A DNA stretch of 52,328 nt from Thermodesulfobacteriota bacterium. GTDB taxonomy: Bacteria > Desulfobacterota > Desulfobacteria > Desulfobacterales > JAUWMJ01. The stretch spans positions 1-52,328 of the forward strand of contig JAXHVO010000027.1 of assembly GCA_034189135.1 (NCBI GenBank), in the 5' to 3' direction. The notes below the pieces were generated by a model. That model saw only the letters and a program-made list of their open reading frames with translations, did not search any database and was not told where the DNA came from. Below are positions 1-7,840 of the stretch, one piece after another. How positions within the stretch are numbered: position 1 is the stretch's first letter; each line of letters begins with the position of its first letter. A program made the translations under genes and the position numbers.

Positions 1-338
1 CGAAAGGAATATCAGGCCTAATAAGCTGATTTCAAATCGATCCCTCTTGATATCGTCACTAAATCGTATTATATTAATTAGTTAGAAGCTTTTATAAAAT
101 TTTAACCGGACACTAATGACTTAAGTTCTTTCTTAACAATTTCTAATACACTCAAACAGTTTCCTCATTTAAAACGGAACATATTTTTGAGAATTACTAT
201 AATCGGTAGATGATCCTGATTATTATATCACCACCTGCTTTTTGTGGCATCATTTTTGCTTATTAAGTTTGTTGTATAAAAAACGAAAAATATTTATGGC
301 AAACAGTATTTAACTTATACCCAAACAGGAGATCCGAA
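1..338. other. Leader region upstream of the response regulator; no gene seen
   Basis: AT-rich stretch with no convincing ORF on either strand. The only signals I can support are a -24/-12 type promoter at 245-260 and a Shine-Dalgarno sequence (aggag) just before the ATG at 339. Nothing recognisable was found in 1-240. Confidence 0.5.
245..260 (+). promoter_or_regulatory. Candidate sigma-54 (-24/-12) promoter
   Basis: TGGCAT-N5-TTGCT: the GG at 246-247 and GC at 258-259 are exactly 10 nt apart, as sigma-54 holoenzyme requires. It lies about 80 nt before the response regulator start at 339, in the right orientation. If real, transcription of the two-component pair needs an enhancer-binding ATPase, which is not encoded in this window. 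No enhancer site was recognised. Confidence 0.5.
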
Positions 339-704
339 ATGAAGAACAGCAAAGAATCCATCTTTGTCGTCGATGATGATCAGGGAATTTTAGATTCTTT
401 TGATGTCATGCTGGGAGACGAATATAATCTGGTTATGATTGACAATGGAACCAAAGCAATAGAACTGCTCGGCAAGGAAATCCCCCGGCTTATATTTCTG
501 GATATTAAAATGCCTGCTCCAAACGGACTGGAGGTTCTAAAAAACATCCGCAAAAAAGCCATTTCTGCAAAGGTAGTCATCGTCACCGCTCTTGTTCAAG
601 ATAGCTTTTTTGAAACAGCCAACCGATATGGAATTTACCGCTACCTGAACAAACCGCTTGATGTGGATGAGGTGGAAGATATCGCCCGCAGGGTGCTTCA
701 TTAA
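339..704 (+). CDS. Response regulator, single receiver domain
   Basis: A 121-residue stand-alone CheY-like receiver without an output domain. The acidic pocket is D12-D13-D14, the phospho-acceptor is D55 (in FLDIKMP), the switch Thr is T83 (VTA) and the conserved Lys is K105 (NKP). Start chosen at the ATG preceded by aggag. It ends 35 nt before a histidine kinase gene on the same strand, so the two probably form one phosphorelay. With no DNA-binding domain it most likely acts by protein-protein contact or as a relay step. The candidate sigma-54 promoter at 245-260 would drive both genes. Confidence 0.9.
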   Translation: MKNSKESIFVVDDDQGILDSFDVMLGDEYNLVMIDNGTKAIELLGKEIPRLIFLDIKMPAPNGLEVLKNIRKKAISAKVVIVTALVQDSFFETANRYGIYRYLNKPLDVDEVEDIARRVLH

Positions 705-739
705 TCTATTTTAAAAACCGAACATAAGGGCAATATCAA

Positions 740-1858
740 ATGAATACTTATTTTGCACCTGCCGAAAGAACGGCCGAAAAGGAACTCGCTGTTGAAATTG
801 ATTTTGTGAGCAAGAGCCCGGTTGTGTCCGCCCTGCTCCAATCAATCAGTGGCCTGCTGGCCGTACTGGACGACCATCGGCAAATTGTAGCTCTTAATGA
901 TTCATTTATACAGATGCTGGGCATCGAGGACCCATCGCAGGCTTTGGGGTTACGGCCGGGTGAGGCGTTACAATGCGTCCACGCCGACGAAGAACCAGGC
1001 GGATGCGGCACCACCAAGTTTTGTTCTACTTGTGGTGCCGCCATCGCAATCGTGTCAAGCCTGGGACATGATAAACCTGTTGAAAGAATCTGCGCCCTGT
1101 CAGCCAAGAGAGGTGGCAAGACAGTAGATATAGCCCTGCTGGTCAGATCTCACCCAATTACGATTAATAAGAAAAGGTTTCTTTTATTATTTCTTCAGGA
1201 TATTACGCGACAACAACAAAAAGCGGCACTGGAAAGAACCTTTTTCCATGACATAAACAACATGCTATCCCTGATAGTCGGAACAAGTGAAATGCTTGTA
1301 GAAGACCATCCCTCAGAACTAGCAAAAACCATTCATCAGGCTTCTTTGCGTCTACTCAAAGAAGTTGATATTCAACAATGTTTGTCGGAAAACGAATCCT
1401 GTAGTTATCAGCCGATATGGAATGAGTTTACCACTGAACAGATTCTTAAAGAGCTTCAATTTTTTTTCGCCCGTCATCCCGTTGCGCATGGAAAACATAT
1501 TGATATTTCTAAAAGTTATCCAGTTGTCTCAATCAAAACAGATCTATCTTTGCTATTGCGCGTGCTGTGCAACATGATCGTAAATGCCCTGGAAGCCACC
1601 GCTAAAAAGGGGGTCGTTAAGGTTTGGCTTGAGCATGAAGACCATTTTCTTTCTTTTTTTGTGTGGAACTCAAAGAAAATACCTCAAAAAATAACCAACA
1701 GAATTTTTCAGCGCAATTTTAGCTCAAAAGAACAAGCTGGAAGAGGGATTGGCACGTATTCGATGAAATTGTTTGGGGAAAAGATTCTAGGAGGGAAGGT
1801 GAGTTTCACAACATCACAGGAACAGGGTACGGTATTTAAATTTTCTCTTCCCTTATAA
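740..1858 (+). CDS. PAS-domain sensor histidine kinase with Cys cluster
   Basis: 372 residues with no membrane segment, so probably a cytoplasmic sensor. Residues ~28-155 form a PAS-like domain containing C79, H81, C89, C95 and C98 (PGGCGTTKFCSTCGA), a cluster that could hold a metal or react to redox; that role is inferred. The H-box is FFHDIN with H170, the N-box has N282 (NMIVNALEA), and the G-box is GRGIG at 335-339. The H-box resembles short HisKA variants in this group. Its likely partner is the receiver protein encoded immediately upstream. The gene is convergent with the kinase gene at 1896-3359, only 37 nt away. Confidence 0.85.
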   Translation: MNTYFAPAERTAEKELAVEIDFVSKSPVVSALLQSISGLLAVLDDHRQIVALNDSFIQMLGIEDPSQALGLRPGEALQCVHADEEPGGCGTTKFCSTCGAAIAIVSSLGHDKPVERICALSAKRGGKTVDIALLVRSHPITINKKRFLLLFLQDITRQQQKAALERTFFHDINNMLSLIVGTSEMLVEDHPSELAKTIHQASLRLLKEVDIQQCLSENESCSYQPIWNEFTTEQILKELQFFFARHPVAHGKHIDISKSYPVVSIKTDLSLLLRVLCNMIVNALEATAKKGVVKVWLEHEDHFLSFFVWNSKKIPQKITNRIFQRNFSSKEQAGRGIGTYSMKLFGEKILGGKVSFTTSQEQGTVFKFSLPL

Positions 1859-1895
1859 AGGATCATGTCGCTGTCATGGAAAAAGGCAGCAGGTT

Positions 1896-3359
1896 TTATG
1901 GAGAAAAGAAATCTTTTAACATATAGAACAACTCATAGGCGATATACAAAATGGCCGGAATGACAATTACAATGACGGCAATGATTATATTAAGGGTTAT
2001 AAAAGGCTTATTTTTAATGCGCGCCTTAACTTTCGCTTCCTCAGATAGAAGCAGTTGTGAAGCTGACATAATATGAGATCCCGTTTCATTAAAGTTTTCG
2101 TTGTTTATCGCTGTCGTTGCTTGCTTTAACAGGCGATGTAACCGTTCTTTGGCGTTGGTTTTGGCATATTTAATGAATTGGGGATCATTAATACGTGAAT
2201 GTAATGATGATATTTTTTTCTGCAGGCTATCATATTGTTTGTCATCTTTAGCAGCGGTACCGCCATCTTTCTCCGGCGTCTTTTCCGTTGGTTGGGTGTC
2301 AGACATTTTGGGTGCCGCACTGTCAGCCATTTCATTGATTTTTAAAAGTTTGCTGACTTTTAACAGTGTGTTTTGTTCCGGAGGGACAGCCTTTTTGGTG
2401 ACAGGGATATCTATTTCCCTAAACGAATCGGCAGAATCAGACATTCTATTTTGCAGTCTTTCCACGTGGCTGAATATTGCTTTTCCCATTGCTTTACAAT
2501 CAGTATATCGCTTTTCCTTATCTTTATTCAGCGATTTTGAAAGGATTTTATATGAATCATCAGCCAGGCCGGGTATCTGTTGTTTGAAATTCGGTAACGG
2601 ACTTTCGCGAATTTTATATATTAAGTCCTCTATGTTTTTGCCCTTAAATGGCAATTTATTGCTAAGAAGGTTAAAAAGTGTCACTCCCAGCGACCAAACA
2701 TCAGATTTCGGGCCGACATCAGAGGAATATGTCTGTTCCGGTGACATGAAAAAAGGCGTTCCCATAATCATTCCCACCACAGTTTTTTCCATGGCTTGAT
2801 TTTGTCTGTTATCAAATGCTTTCGCAAGTCCAAGGTCCATGACCTTGACGTTGCCTTCCCGGGAAATCATAATGTTATCGGATTTAATATCGCGGTGGAC
2901 AATGCCCCTTGCGTGCGCTTCAGCCAATCCCTCGGCCGCCTCTTTTACGATTTCAAAGGCTTGATACTCGGACAGTTTCCCCATGCGTTTAAGACGTTCA
3001 TTAACAGTTTCTCCATCCACAAATTCCATGATCAGGTAGTTAATTCCGTGTTGTGCTTTAACGTCGAAAACATGGATAAGGTTCTGGTGAATGATTCCGG
3101 CAGCAGTTTGTGCTTCGCGAATAAAGCGGTTGGTAAAAGTTGCCCGAGCGTCTGATTCAACTTGCGCTGGTAGCATCATAATTTTAACCGCAACGTCTAT
3201 ATTTAGCCGCAGATGTCGGCCCTTATATATGGCGCCCATATTGCCCTCTTTGAGTTTGGCATATATCAAGACCGGTTCGAGAACTTTATAGTTATCAAAG
3301 ATGGGGACGTCGGCTAACAAGGGATCCTGAACAAGTGTGTAATTTTTTTTCATGTTCAC
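1896..3359 (-). CDS. Ser/Thr protein kinase (Hanks type) with C-terminal membrane anchor
   Basis: 487 residues. The kinase domain covers ~24-305: degenerate glycine loop (KEGNMGAIYKG), ATP-anchoring K59 (VAVK), catalytic loop HRDIKSDN with D157, metal site DLG (175-177) in place of DFG, and an SPE variant of the APE motif (MSPEQ). After a low-complexity linker and a charged ~80-residue helical stretch, a single transmembrane helix lies near 452-475, close to the C-terminus. It therefore looks tail-anchored with the kinase in the cytoplasm; there is no extracellular sensor such as PASTA. It stands alone, with no phosphatase or FHA gene nearby. Substrate unknown. Confidence 0.85.
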   Translation of the reverse strand: MNMKKNYTLVQDPLLADVPIFDNYKVLEPVLIYAKLKEGNMGAIYKGRHLRLNIDVAVKIMMLPAQVESDARATFTNRFIREAQTAAGIIHQNLIHVFDVKAQHGINYLIMEFVDGETVNERLKRMGKLSEYQAFEIVKEAAEGLAEAHARGIVHRDIKSDNIMISREGNVKVMDLGLAKAFDNRQNQAMEKTVVGMIMGTPFFMSPEQTYSSDVGPKSDVWSLGVTLFNLLSNKLPFKGKNIEDLIYKIRESPLPNFKQQIPGLADDSYKILSKSLNKDKEKRYTDCKAMGKAIFSHVERLQNRMSDSADSFREIDIPVTKKAVPPEQNTLLKVSKLLKINEMADSAAPKMSDTQPTEKTPEKDGGTAAKDDKQYDSLQKKISSLHSRINDPQFIKYAKTNAKERLHRLLKQATTAINNENFNETGSHIMSASQLLLSEEAKVKARIKNKPFITLNIIIAVIVIVIPAILYIAYELFYMLKDFFSP

Positions 3360-3850
3360 CAGGGATGTTGCGGTTAACAGTGATTATTTTATACTGGTTT
3401 GCATATGCATGAGATAGATATAAATTATTATCGGCTTATGGTGTTTGAAACTTGAGAGTTGAAGGCGGTATCGATTAAAAAGTTTAATTTTTCATATTTT
3501 CTCATAAAATAATGAATAAATCAAACAGTTTCGGTGAGAAACCATATAAAGTCGCTGAAGAACAAAGACTTTTAGTTAAAGGCAATCGAACAAAATTAAA
3601 GATAAACAGGACCGTGGTTAGACAGTCATTCTTGTTGTAAAAGGATTACCGTAATGCAATCGTTTTTACGGGCAAATGCACTGAGAGCAAAACCATCTTT
3701 TTATACCATAGGGCTTTCTTAATAAGATGGTTAATAGTTTAATCAGTTTTAAATCTATGTTTTGGAAAACTACCCGGTAACATGTGATCCGCCTTCGACA
3801 AGGTTGGATATTTTATCACCTATATTGACAGCGTAGAATAGCATATTTGT
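3360..3850. other. Intergenic region between the kinase gene and the TPP riboswitch
   Basis: About 490 nt without a supportable gene. It contains a short run with 7-nt periodicity near 3441-3465 (tttgaaa, cttgaga, gttgaag), like the intergenic arrays found elsewhere in the window. There is also a 9-bp inverted repeat, aaccatctt near 3694 and aagatggtt near 3724. A 42-codon ORF starting at 3512 has no ribosome binding site and was not called. Confidence 0.4.
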
Positions 3851-3879
3851 TTGACAAGCCCTTAAGATAGTGTTAGAAA
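3851..3879 (+). promoter_or_regulatory. Candidate sigma-70 promoter of the thiamine uptake operon
   Basis: TTGACA at 3851-3856 is separated by 17 nt from TAGAAA at 3874-3879 (4 of 6 to TATAAT). Transcription would begin near 3887, directly before the riboswitch aptamer, which fits the expected geometry. Confidence 0.6.
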
Positions 3880-3886
3880 TTGGTAT

Positions 3887-3985
3887 CAATGCGCTGGGGG
3901 AGCCGGTGAAAACCGGCTGAGAGGAGACTTTTAGTTTCGACCCCTGGAACCTGATCCGGATAATGCCGGCGAAGGAAAGTCGATA
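3887..3985 (+). ncRNA. TPP riboswitch (THI element)
   Basis: The conserved aptamer cores are present in order: a 5' GGGGAGCC-like strand, CTGAGAGGAG near 3917-3926, then ACCTGATCCGGATAATGCC near 3949-3967, and a closing strand near 3970-3980. The CUGAGA and CCUGAUC..GAUAAUGCC boxes are diagnostic of thiamine-pyrophosphate sensing. It lies ~75-90 nt before the ABC transporter ATPase, so uptake genes should be switched off when TPP is high. I see no clear Rho-independent terminator between aptamer and gene, so the expression platform may act on translation; that part is inference. Confidence 0.95.
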
Positions 3986-4060
3986 AATTCATGACCCTTT
4001 TTATCCCACCTCCGCCGTTTTCAAAGCATATCCTTTATATGGTATTTCCAAATCACCTGA

Positions 4061-4822
4061 ATGCGGCCTTTTAACATGCTATCGATTAAAAATTTAAGCA
4101 AAAGATTTAACAGCCTTTCCATATTGGAAGATTTCAATTTGACTGTTCCAAAGAATGGATTCACCGTGCTTATCGGCCCATCAGGTTGCGGCAAGAGTAC
4201 CCTGTTTGATTTACTAACCGGTGTCGTGGAAATAGATAGCGGTGATATCTTCTGGTTTGGTGAGAGGGTGCCTCATCTGAGGGAAACTGCCGCATATATG
4301 CAGCAAAAGGATTTGCTTTTGCCATGGTTTTCCCTGATGGATAACGCCCTGTTGCCGGCACGAATTGCGGATATGGATATTGAACAATCGAGAAATAAGG
4401 CTCTGGCGCTCTTCGAGCGGCTGGGCATCGGCGGGTTTGAAGACTATATGCCGGGAGAAATATCAGGGGGAATGCGTCAGCGGGGTGCGCTTGTTCGTAC
4501 GCTTATGTTTGAGCGCGATCTTGTTTTGTTGGATGAGCCTCTTTCAGCTCTGGATGCCATTACCAGGAGAAGTCTCCAATCATTGCTTTTAATGCTCCAG
4601 AAGGATTTTAACAAGAGTATTCTGATGAATACCCATGATATTGAAGAAGCGTTATTGCTGGCTGATGAACTGCTGGTGCTTACCTCACCACCCATGCGTA
4701 TCCGTGAGCAATTTACCTTTGAAGATGAAAAACCGCGGAGTGTCAGCGACCACCGGTTGATTGAAATAAAAGAATACGTTCTCAGCCGGTTACAAAAAGA
4801 TATGAAAAATGAACCGATCTAG
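4061..4822 (+). CDS. ABC transporter ATP-binding protein for a thiamine precursor (ThiZ-like)
   Basis: 253 residues. The nucleotide-binding domain has Walker A (IGPSGCGKST), Q-loop (YMQQKD), signature (ISGGMRQRGA), Walker B (LVLLDEPLSALD) and H-loop (NTHDIEEAL). It belongs to the nitrate/sulfonate/thiamine-precursor group. The TPP riboswitch upstream and an NMT1/THI5-like binding protein downstream point to uptake of a thiamine pyrimidine precursor. A second in-frame ATG at 4076 gives MLSIKNL, which matches typical family N-termini and may be the true start; neither start has a good Shine-Dalgarno sequence. It overlaps the permease gene by 14 nt. Confidence 0.88.
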   Translation: MRPFNMLSIKNLSKRFNSLSILEDFNLTVPKNGFTVLIGPSGCGKSTLFDLLTGVVEIDSGDIFWFGERVPHLRETAAYMQQKDLLLPWFSLMDNALLPARIADMDIEQSRNKALALFERLGIGGFEDYMPGEISGGMRQRGALVRTLMFERDLVLLDEPLSALDAITRRSLQSLLLMLQKDFNKSILMNTHDIEEALLLADELLVLTSPPMRIREQFTFEDEKPRSVSDHRLIEIKEYVLSRLQKDMKNEPI

Positions 4823-5546
4823 TTTGATTGCATCTTCAGTTGCTTTAGTGATCCTTGCCGTATGGGAATTGTTGTGCCGGAGTTTAAATATACCGGACTT
4901 TATTTTACCTGCCCCGGTAAACATCTTGAAAATTGCAATTTTTCGGGCACCGCTTCTTTTACCCCATGCAGGAGTGACAGCGCTCGAAATTCTGGCGGGA
5001 ATACTGATTTCTCTGGCTGTGGCGGTTCCTCTTTCCATGGTCATGTTTGCATATCCCTCAATAGAAAAGGCGATTGCTCCTTTTCTGGTTGCGTCCCAGG
5101 CAATTCCTGTTTTTGCGGTGGCCCCCCTTCTGGTGGTGTGGCTCGGATACGGCATTGCGAGCAAGGTTTTTATGGCTGCGGTGATTATCTTCTTTCCCAT
5201 TACCGTTAACCTGCTGGAAGGTTTTAAAAGCTGTGATTCGGAGTATCGGGTACTTTTTCAGCTGATGGGGGCACGATTTTTAAAAACCATGCGCCTGCTT
5301 TACTGGCCATGGGCCCTGCCCCATTTCTTTGCCGGGCTCAGGGTGGGGGTTTCGGTGGCAACCATCGGTGCAGTGATCGGTGAATGGGTAGGCGCGCAGA
5401 AGGGGCTCGGGTATCTGATGATACAGGCGAATGCAAGGTTAAAAGTGGATATGGTCTTTGCCGCAATTCTGTGGCTGTCTGTGATGGGAATGATGCTGTG
5501 GATACTTGTCGGCTTTCTGGAAAAAAGGGTTATCAAATGGAAATAA
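4809..5546 (+). CDS. ABC transporter permease for a thiamine precursor (ThiX-like)
   Basis: 245 residues, about six transmembrane helices, of the BPD_transp_1 fold. The cytoplasmic EAA-like coupling loop is around LMGARFLKTMRLLYWPWALP, which would dock on the ATPase encoded just upstream. The 14-nt overlap with that gene suggests translational coupling. With the riboswitch and the binding protein it completes an ABC importer, probably of hydroxymethylpyrimidine or a related thiamine breakdown product. The substrate is inferred from regulation and the binding protein, not from the permease itself. Confidence 0.88.
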   Translation: MNRSSLIASSVALVILAVWELLCRSLNIPDFILPAPVNILKIAIFRAPLLLPHAGVTALEILAGILISLAVAVPLSMVMFAYPSIEKAIAPFLVASQAIPVFAVAPLLVVWLGYGIASKVFMAAVIIFFPITVNLLEGFKSCDSEYRVLFQLMGARFLKTMRLLYWPWALPHFFAGLRVGVSVATIGAVIGEWVGAQKGLGYLMIQANARLKVDMVFAAILWLSVMGMMLWILVGFLEKRVIKWK

Positions 5547-5622
5547 TTAGATACCGCCTGAACGAAAACTCCTGTTTTCGGTCATGCACTATCTTGTACC
5601 GCAGATTATAGTAGCTGTACAC

Positions 5623-5850
5623 GGCTTGAAACTTGAAATTGGAAAGTAGAAATTTGGGATAGCAGAACCGAGTTTAGAGATGGATGAATACAAACCGGCA
5701 TAGGCGTTATCAGATATGTTCTGGCACGATTTTTTTAAATATAACAAAAGTTAAAAACTCGGTCCAAAATTGACAATGTTCATCAACGGCAAAAAACATA
5801 TAGACTGAATTTCCAATTTCAATTTTCTAATTTCAACGTTCTATGAACAT
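5623..5850. repeat. 7-nt periodic inverted array (heptad locus 1)
   Basis: Left arm 5623-5657 reads as successive heptads ggcttga, aacttga, aattgga, aagtaga, aatttgg. The right arm (~5805-5848) read on the minus strand gives gaaatta, gaaaatt, gaaattg, gaaattc. The arms are therefore inverted and share one AT-rich word (ttGAAA). The ~150 nt between them is unique sequence. It fills the 349-nt gap between the permease and binding-protein genes and may fold or separate their expression. Confidence 0.6.
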
Positions 5851-5895
5851 TTATCTATTTTGATTATAATTTTTTAAGTTAAGGAGAATAATATA

Positions 5896-6840
5896 ATGAA
5901 AAAAGGATGTTTCGTTTCAGTTGTGGTACTTTTTTTATCCCTCTGGGCATTTTCCGCTGTTGCTGCTGAAAAACTCACGGTTATGCTCGACTGGTTTCCC
6001 AATGTGGATCATCTTCCGATTTATGTGGCCAGGCAGCAGGGATATTTTTCCGAAAAAGGACTGGAAATCAAAATACTGAGCCCTTCAGACACTTCAGATG
6101 CGCTCAAGCTTGCCGCTTCCGGCAGTGTGGATATTGCTGTTTCCTACCAGCCTCAGACCATTATTGCCGCTTCAGAAGGGATAAATATCACTGTCGTTGG
6201 TCGCCTGATCGAACACCCTTTGACCACCTTGCTTTTTTTAAAAGGAAAAGGGATAAACAAACCTTCGGATCTGGAAGGCAAAAAGATAGGCTACACGGTT
6301 CCGGGTTTAATGGATGTTCTGCTTAAGGCGTTTGCCCGAATCAACGGCATTAAAAACTACACCCCCATAAATGTCGGGTTTACCATAGTACAGTCCTTGG
6401 CAGCAGGAAAAGTCGACGCGATTATGGGGCCGTTTAAAACCTATGAAACTGTTGCAATGCGGCACAGGGGATATCAAGCCGGCTATTTTGAGCTGGAACA
6501 GTGGGGCATACCGGATTACGATGAACTGATTTTCGTATGCGGCGCAACCGCCTTGAAAGAAAAAGAAAGGGCGATAAAAATATTTTCCACCGCAGTTAAC
6601 AGGGGTATTGCGTATTCCCGGGCAAATCCTGAAAAAGCGCTTGAGCAATATTTCAAAGCGGTTCCTGAAGCCGACCGAAGGACCGAAACCGAAGCATTTA
6701 AACTGACATTGCCGTATTTTTGTTACAGTCAGCAACACGATGTAAGGCGTTGGCAACGATTTGCCGATTTTGCACATAAATACGGTCTGGTGGATCGGCC
6801 GGTGGATGTAAAATCAGTGATTAAAGTGTGGGAGAAATGA
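5896..6840 (+). CDS. Periplasmic thiamine-precursor binding protein (NMT1/THI5-like, ThiY-like)
   Basis: 314 residues with a clear signal peptide (1-24, cleavage after AVAA). The mature start (KLTVMLDWFPNVDHLPIYVA) is the hallmark of the NMT1/THI5 family of pyrimidine-binding proteins. The ATG follows aaggagaata. It would capture the ligand in the periplasm and deliver it to the ThiX/ThiZ-like pair encoded upstream. It is separated from the permease by 349 nt containing a heptad array, so it may have additional expression control; normally these genes are tightly packed. Substrate assignment rests on family plus the TPP riboswitch. Confidence 0.88.
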   Translation: MKKGCFVSVVVLFLSLWAFSAVAAEKLTVMLDWFPNVDHLPIYVARQQGYFSEKGLEIKILSPSDTSDALKLAASGSVDIAVSYQPQTIIAASEGINITVVGRLIEHPLTTLLFLKGKGINKPSDLEGKKIGYTVPGLMDVLLKAFARINGIKNYTPINVGFTIVQSLAAGKVDAIMGPFKTYETVAMRHRGYQAGYFELEQWGIPDYDELIFVCGATALKEKERAIKIFSTAVNRGIAYSRANPEKALEQYFKAVPEADRRTETEAFKLTLPYFCYSQQHDVRRWQRFADFAHKYGLVDRPVDVKSVIKVWEK

Positions 6841-6868
6841 TGCTTTAGCTTTTCTGATCTAACAAATA

Positions 6869-7216
6869 GTTCAGGGTTCAGGGAGTTTTTCCCAAAGGGC
6901 CATTTTGGTAAACTAGTAGCTCTTTAATGATTGTCAGCGGTTCGTCCGGGGAATAGCCCACTCGCCCCGCGTAAGTCTTAACAATATTATCGGGGGACTG
7001 ACGTGCGGTAGCTATCTCGCTGAGATTAGATTTGAACCAGCCCCAATAGAAAGATTCCCACGGCGGCAGTGATCGTTTCTGCCTGTATGGGCTTAATGCA
7101 AAGGATAGGGGGCGGCTTCGAGACATTGTAATCATTTGTTAAGACTTACGCGGGGCGAGTGGGCTATTCCCCGGACGAACAGATTAGAGATTGAAAGACT
7201 CCCCGACCCCTCAACT
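6869..7216. repeat. Heptad locus 2 flanking a long perfect inverted repeat
   Basis: Outer arms: 6869-6889 reads gttcagg, gttcagg, gagtttt. On the minus strand 7191-7215 reads gttgagg, ggtcggg, gagtctt. These are again inverted heptads with a shared word. They enclose the 44-bp perfect inverted repeat described separately. No credible gene occupies 6841-7225. Confidence 0.5.
6940..7180. repeat. 44-bp perfect inverted repeat with 153-nt spacer
   Basis: Positions 6940-6983 and 7137-7180 are exact reverse complements (44/44). Both copies read through in one frame as the peptide KTYAGRVGYSPDE, on opposite strands, which suggests inverted duplication of a former coding segment or a transposon-like end. 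An 85-codon minus-strand ORF at 6878-7135 runs across it but has no ribosome binding site and no family I recognise, so it is not called. Could be a MITE or remnant insertion. Confidence 0.7.
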
Positions 7217-7225
7217 ATTTGATTT

Positions 7226-7768
7226 TCAACTAAAAAGATCTACCCACGATTGGAATCGCAGAACCTTGTCGCGGCCGTATTTTTCAAGACGCTTTAAGAT
7301 TTTTTCAACCGGTTTTTCTGTTGCTTTTAACTGGCCGTTTTTAGAAAAAAACTTGTCGGCATAACAGATAATCTGTTCTTCTATGGAAACAGGGCACATG
7401 TCGCGCTGGGGAAGAGGAAGATGATGAGATATGATTTCTTCTTTGGTAATGCCGAGACCCACGTGTCGTTCACATACCAGGGCATGTTTCGGCAATCGGT
7501 TTTTTTCCAGAAGTTCACGGCCCAGATATCCGTGGCAAACATAAGGGTGTTTACCAAAGCAGCCTTTTTTCGGCCAGGCAGTCAGAAAAACACCGATATC
7601 ATGGAGCATGGCCGCTTCTTTGATAAAATCCCTGTCACACTTGAGGTGAGGTACTTTGTCTGCGGCGTCAAGAGCTTTTTTTGCAACCTGTCGGCCATGA
7701 TTCACCATGATATCAAACAGCTTTGATCCCGGAGTATAATACTTACTTATAATTTCAATTGGGTCCAT
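7226..7768 (-). CDS. HD-domain phosphohydrolase-like protein
   Basis: 180 residues. The HD metal-binding motif is LHDIG in the middle of an all-helical domain, with an upstream His (NHGRQVA) and downstream H/D positions (CERHVGLG, CYADKFF) as in HD hydrolases. The best match I can recall is short stand-alone HD proteins annotated as predicted phosphohydrolases; the substrate is unknown. It follows prfB by ~70 nt on the same strand but behind a likely terminator, so it may have its own promoter. No strong Shine-Dalgarno is visible before the ATG. Confidence 0.8.
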   Translation of the reverse strand: MDPIEIISKYYTPGSKLFDIMVNHGRQVAKKALDAADKVPHLKCDRDFIKEAAMLHDIGVFLTAWPKKGCFGKHPYVCHGYLGRELLEKNRLPKHALVCERHVGLGITKEEIISHHLPLPQRDMCPVSIEEQIICYADKFFSKNGQLKATEKPVEKILKRLEKYGRDKVLRFQSWVDLFS

Positions 7769-7798
7769 GGTTTACGTGTAACCATTCACACTTATTCG

Positions 7799-7838
7799 GT
7801 AAAAAAGGTTGTACAACCTGCCTTCTGTAAACAACCTT
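7799..7838 (-). terminator. Rho-independent terminator after prfB
   Basis: On the minus strand an 8-bp stem (aaggttgt / acaacctt) is followed immediately by a run of six T. It begins three nt after the prfB stop codon and would end the lnt-prfB transcript. Confidence 0.7.
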
Positions 7839-7840
7839 GA

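Noticed and set aside
748-1119. Long minus-strand ORF inside the histidine kinase gene
   Set aside because: Shadow of the kinase reading frame; the plus-strand product has full PAS/HK motifs.
2101-2799. 232-codon plus-strand ORF opposite the Ser/Thr kinase
   Set aside because: Antisense shadow; the minus strand carries the complete kinase motifs.
3512-3640. 42-codon ORF (MNKSNSFGEKPYK...) between the kinase gene and the TPP riboswitch
   Set aside because: No Shine-Dalgarno, no recognisable family, AT-rich intergenic composition.
6878-7135. 85-codon minus-strand ORF across the 44-bp inverted repeat
   Set aside because: No ribosome site and no family. Half of it is explained by the inverted repeat, so it is treated as a remnant rather than a gene.
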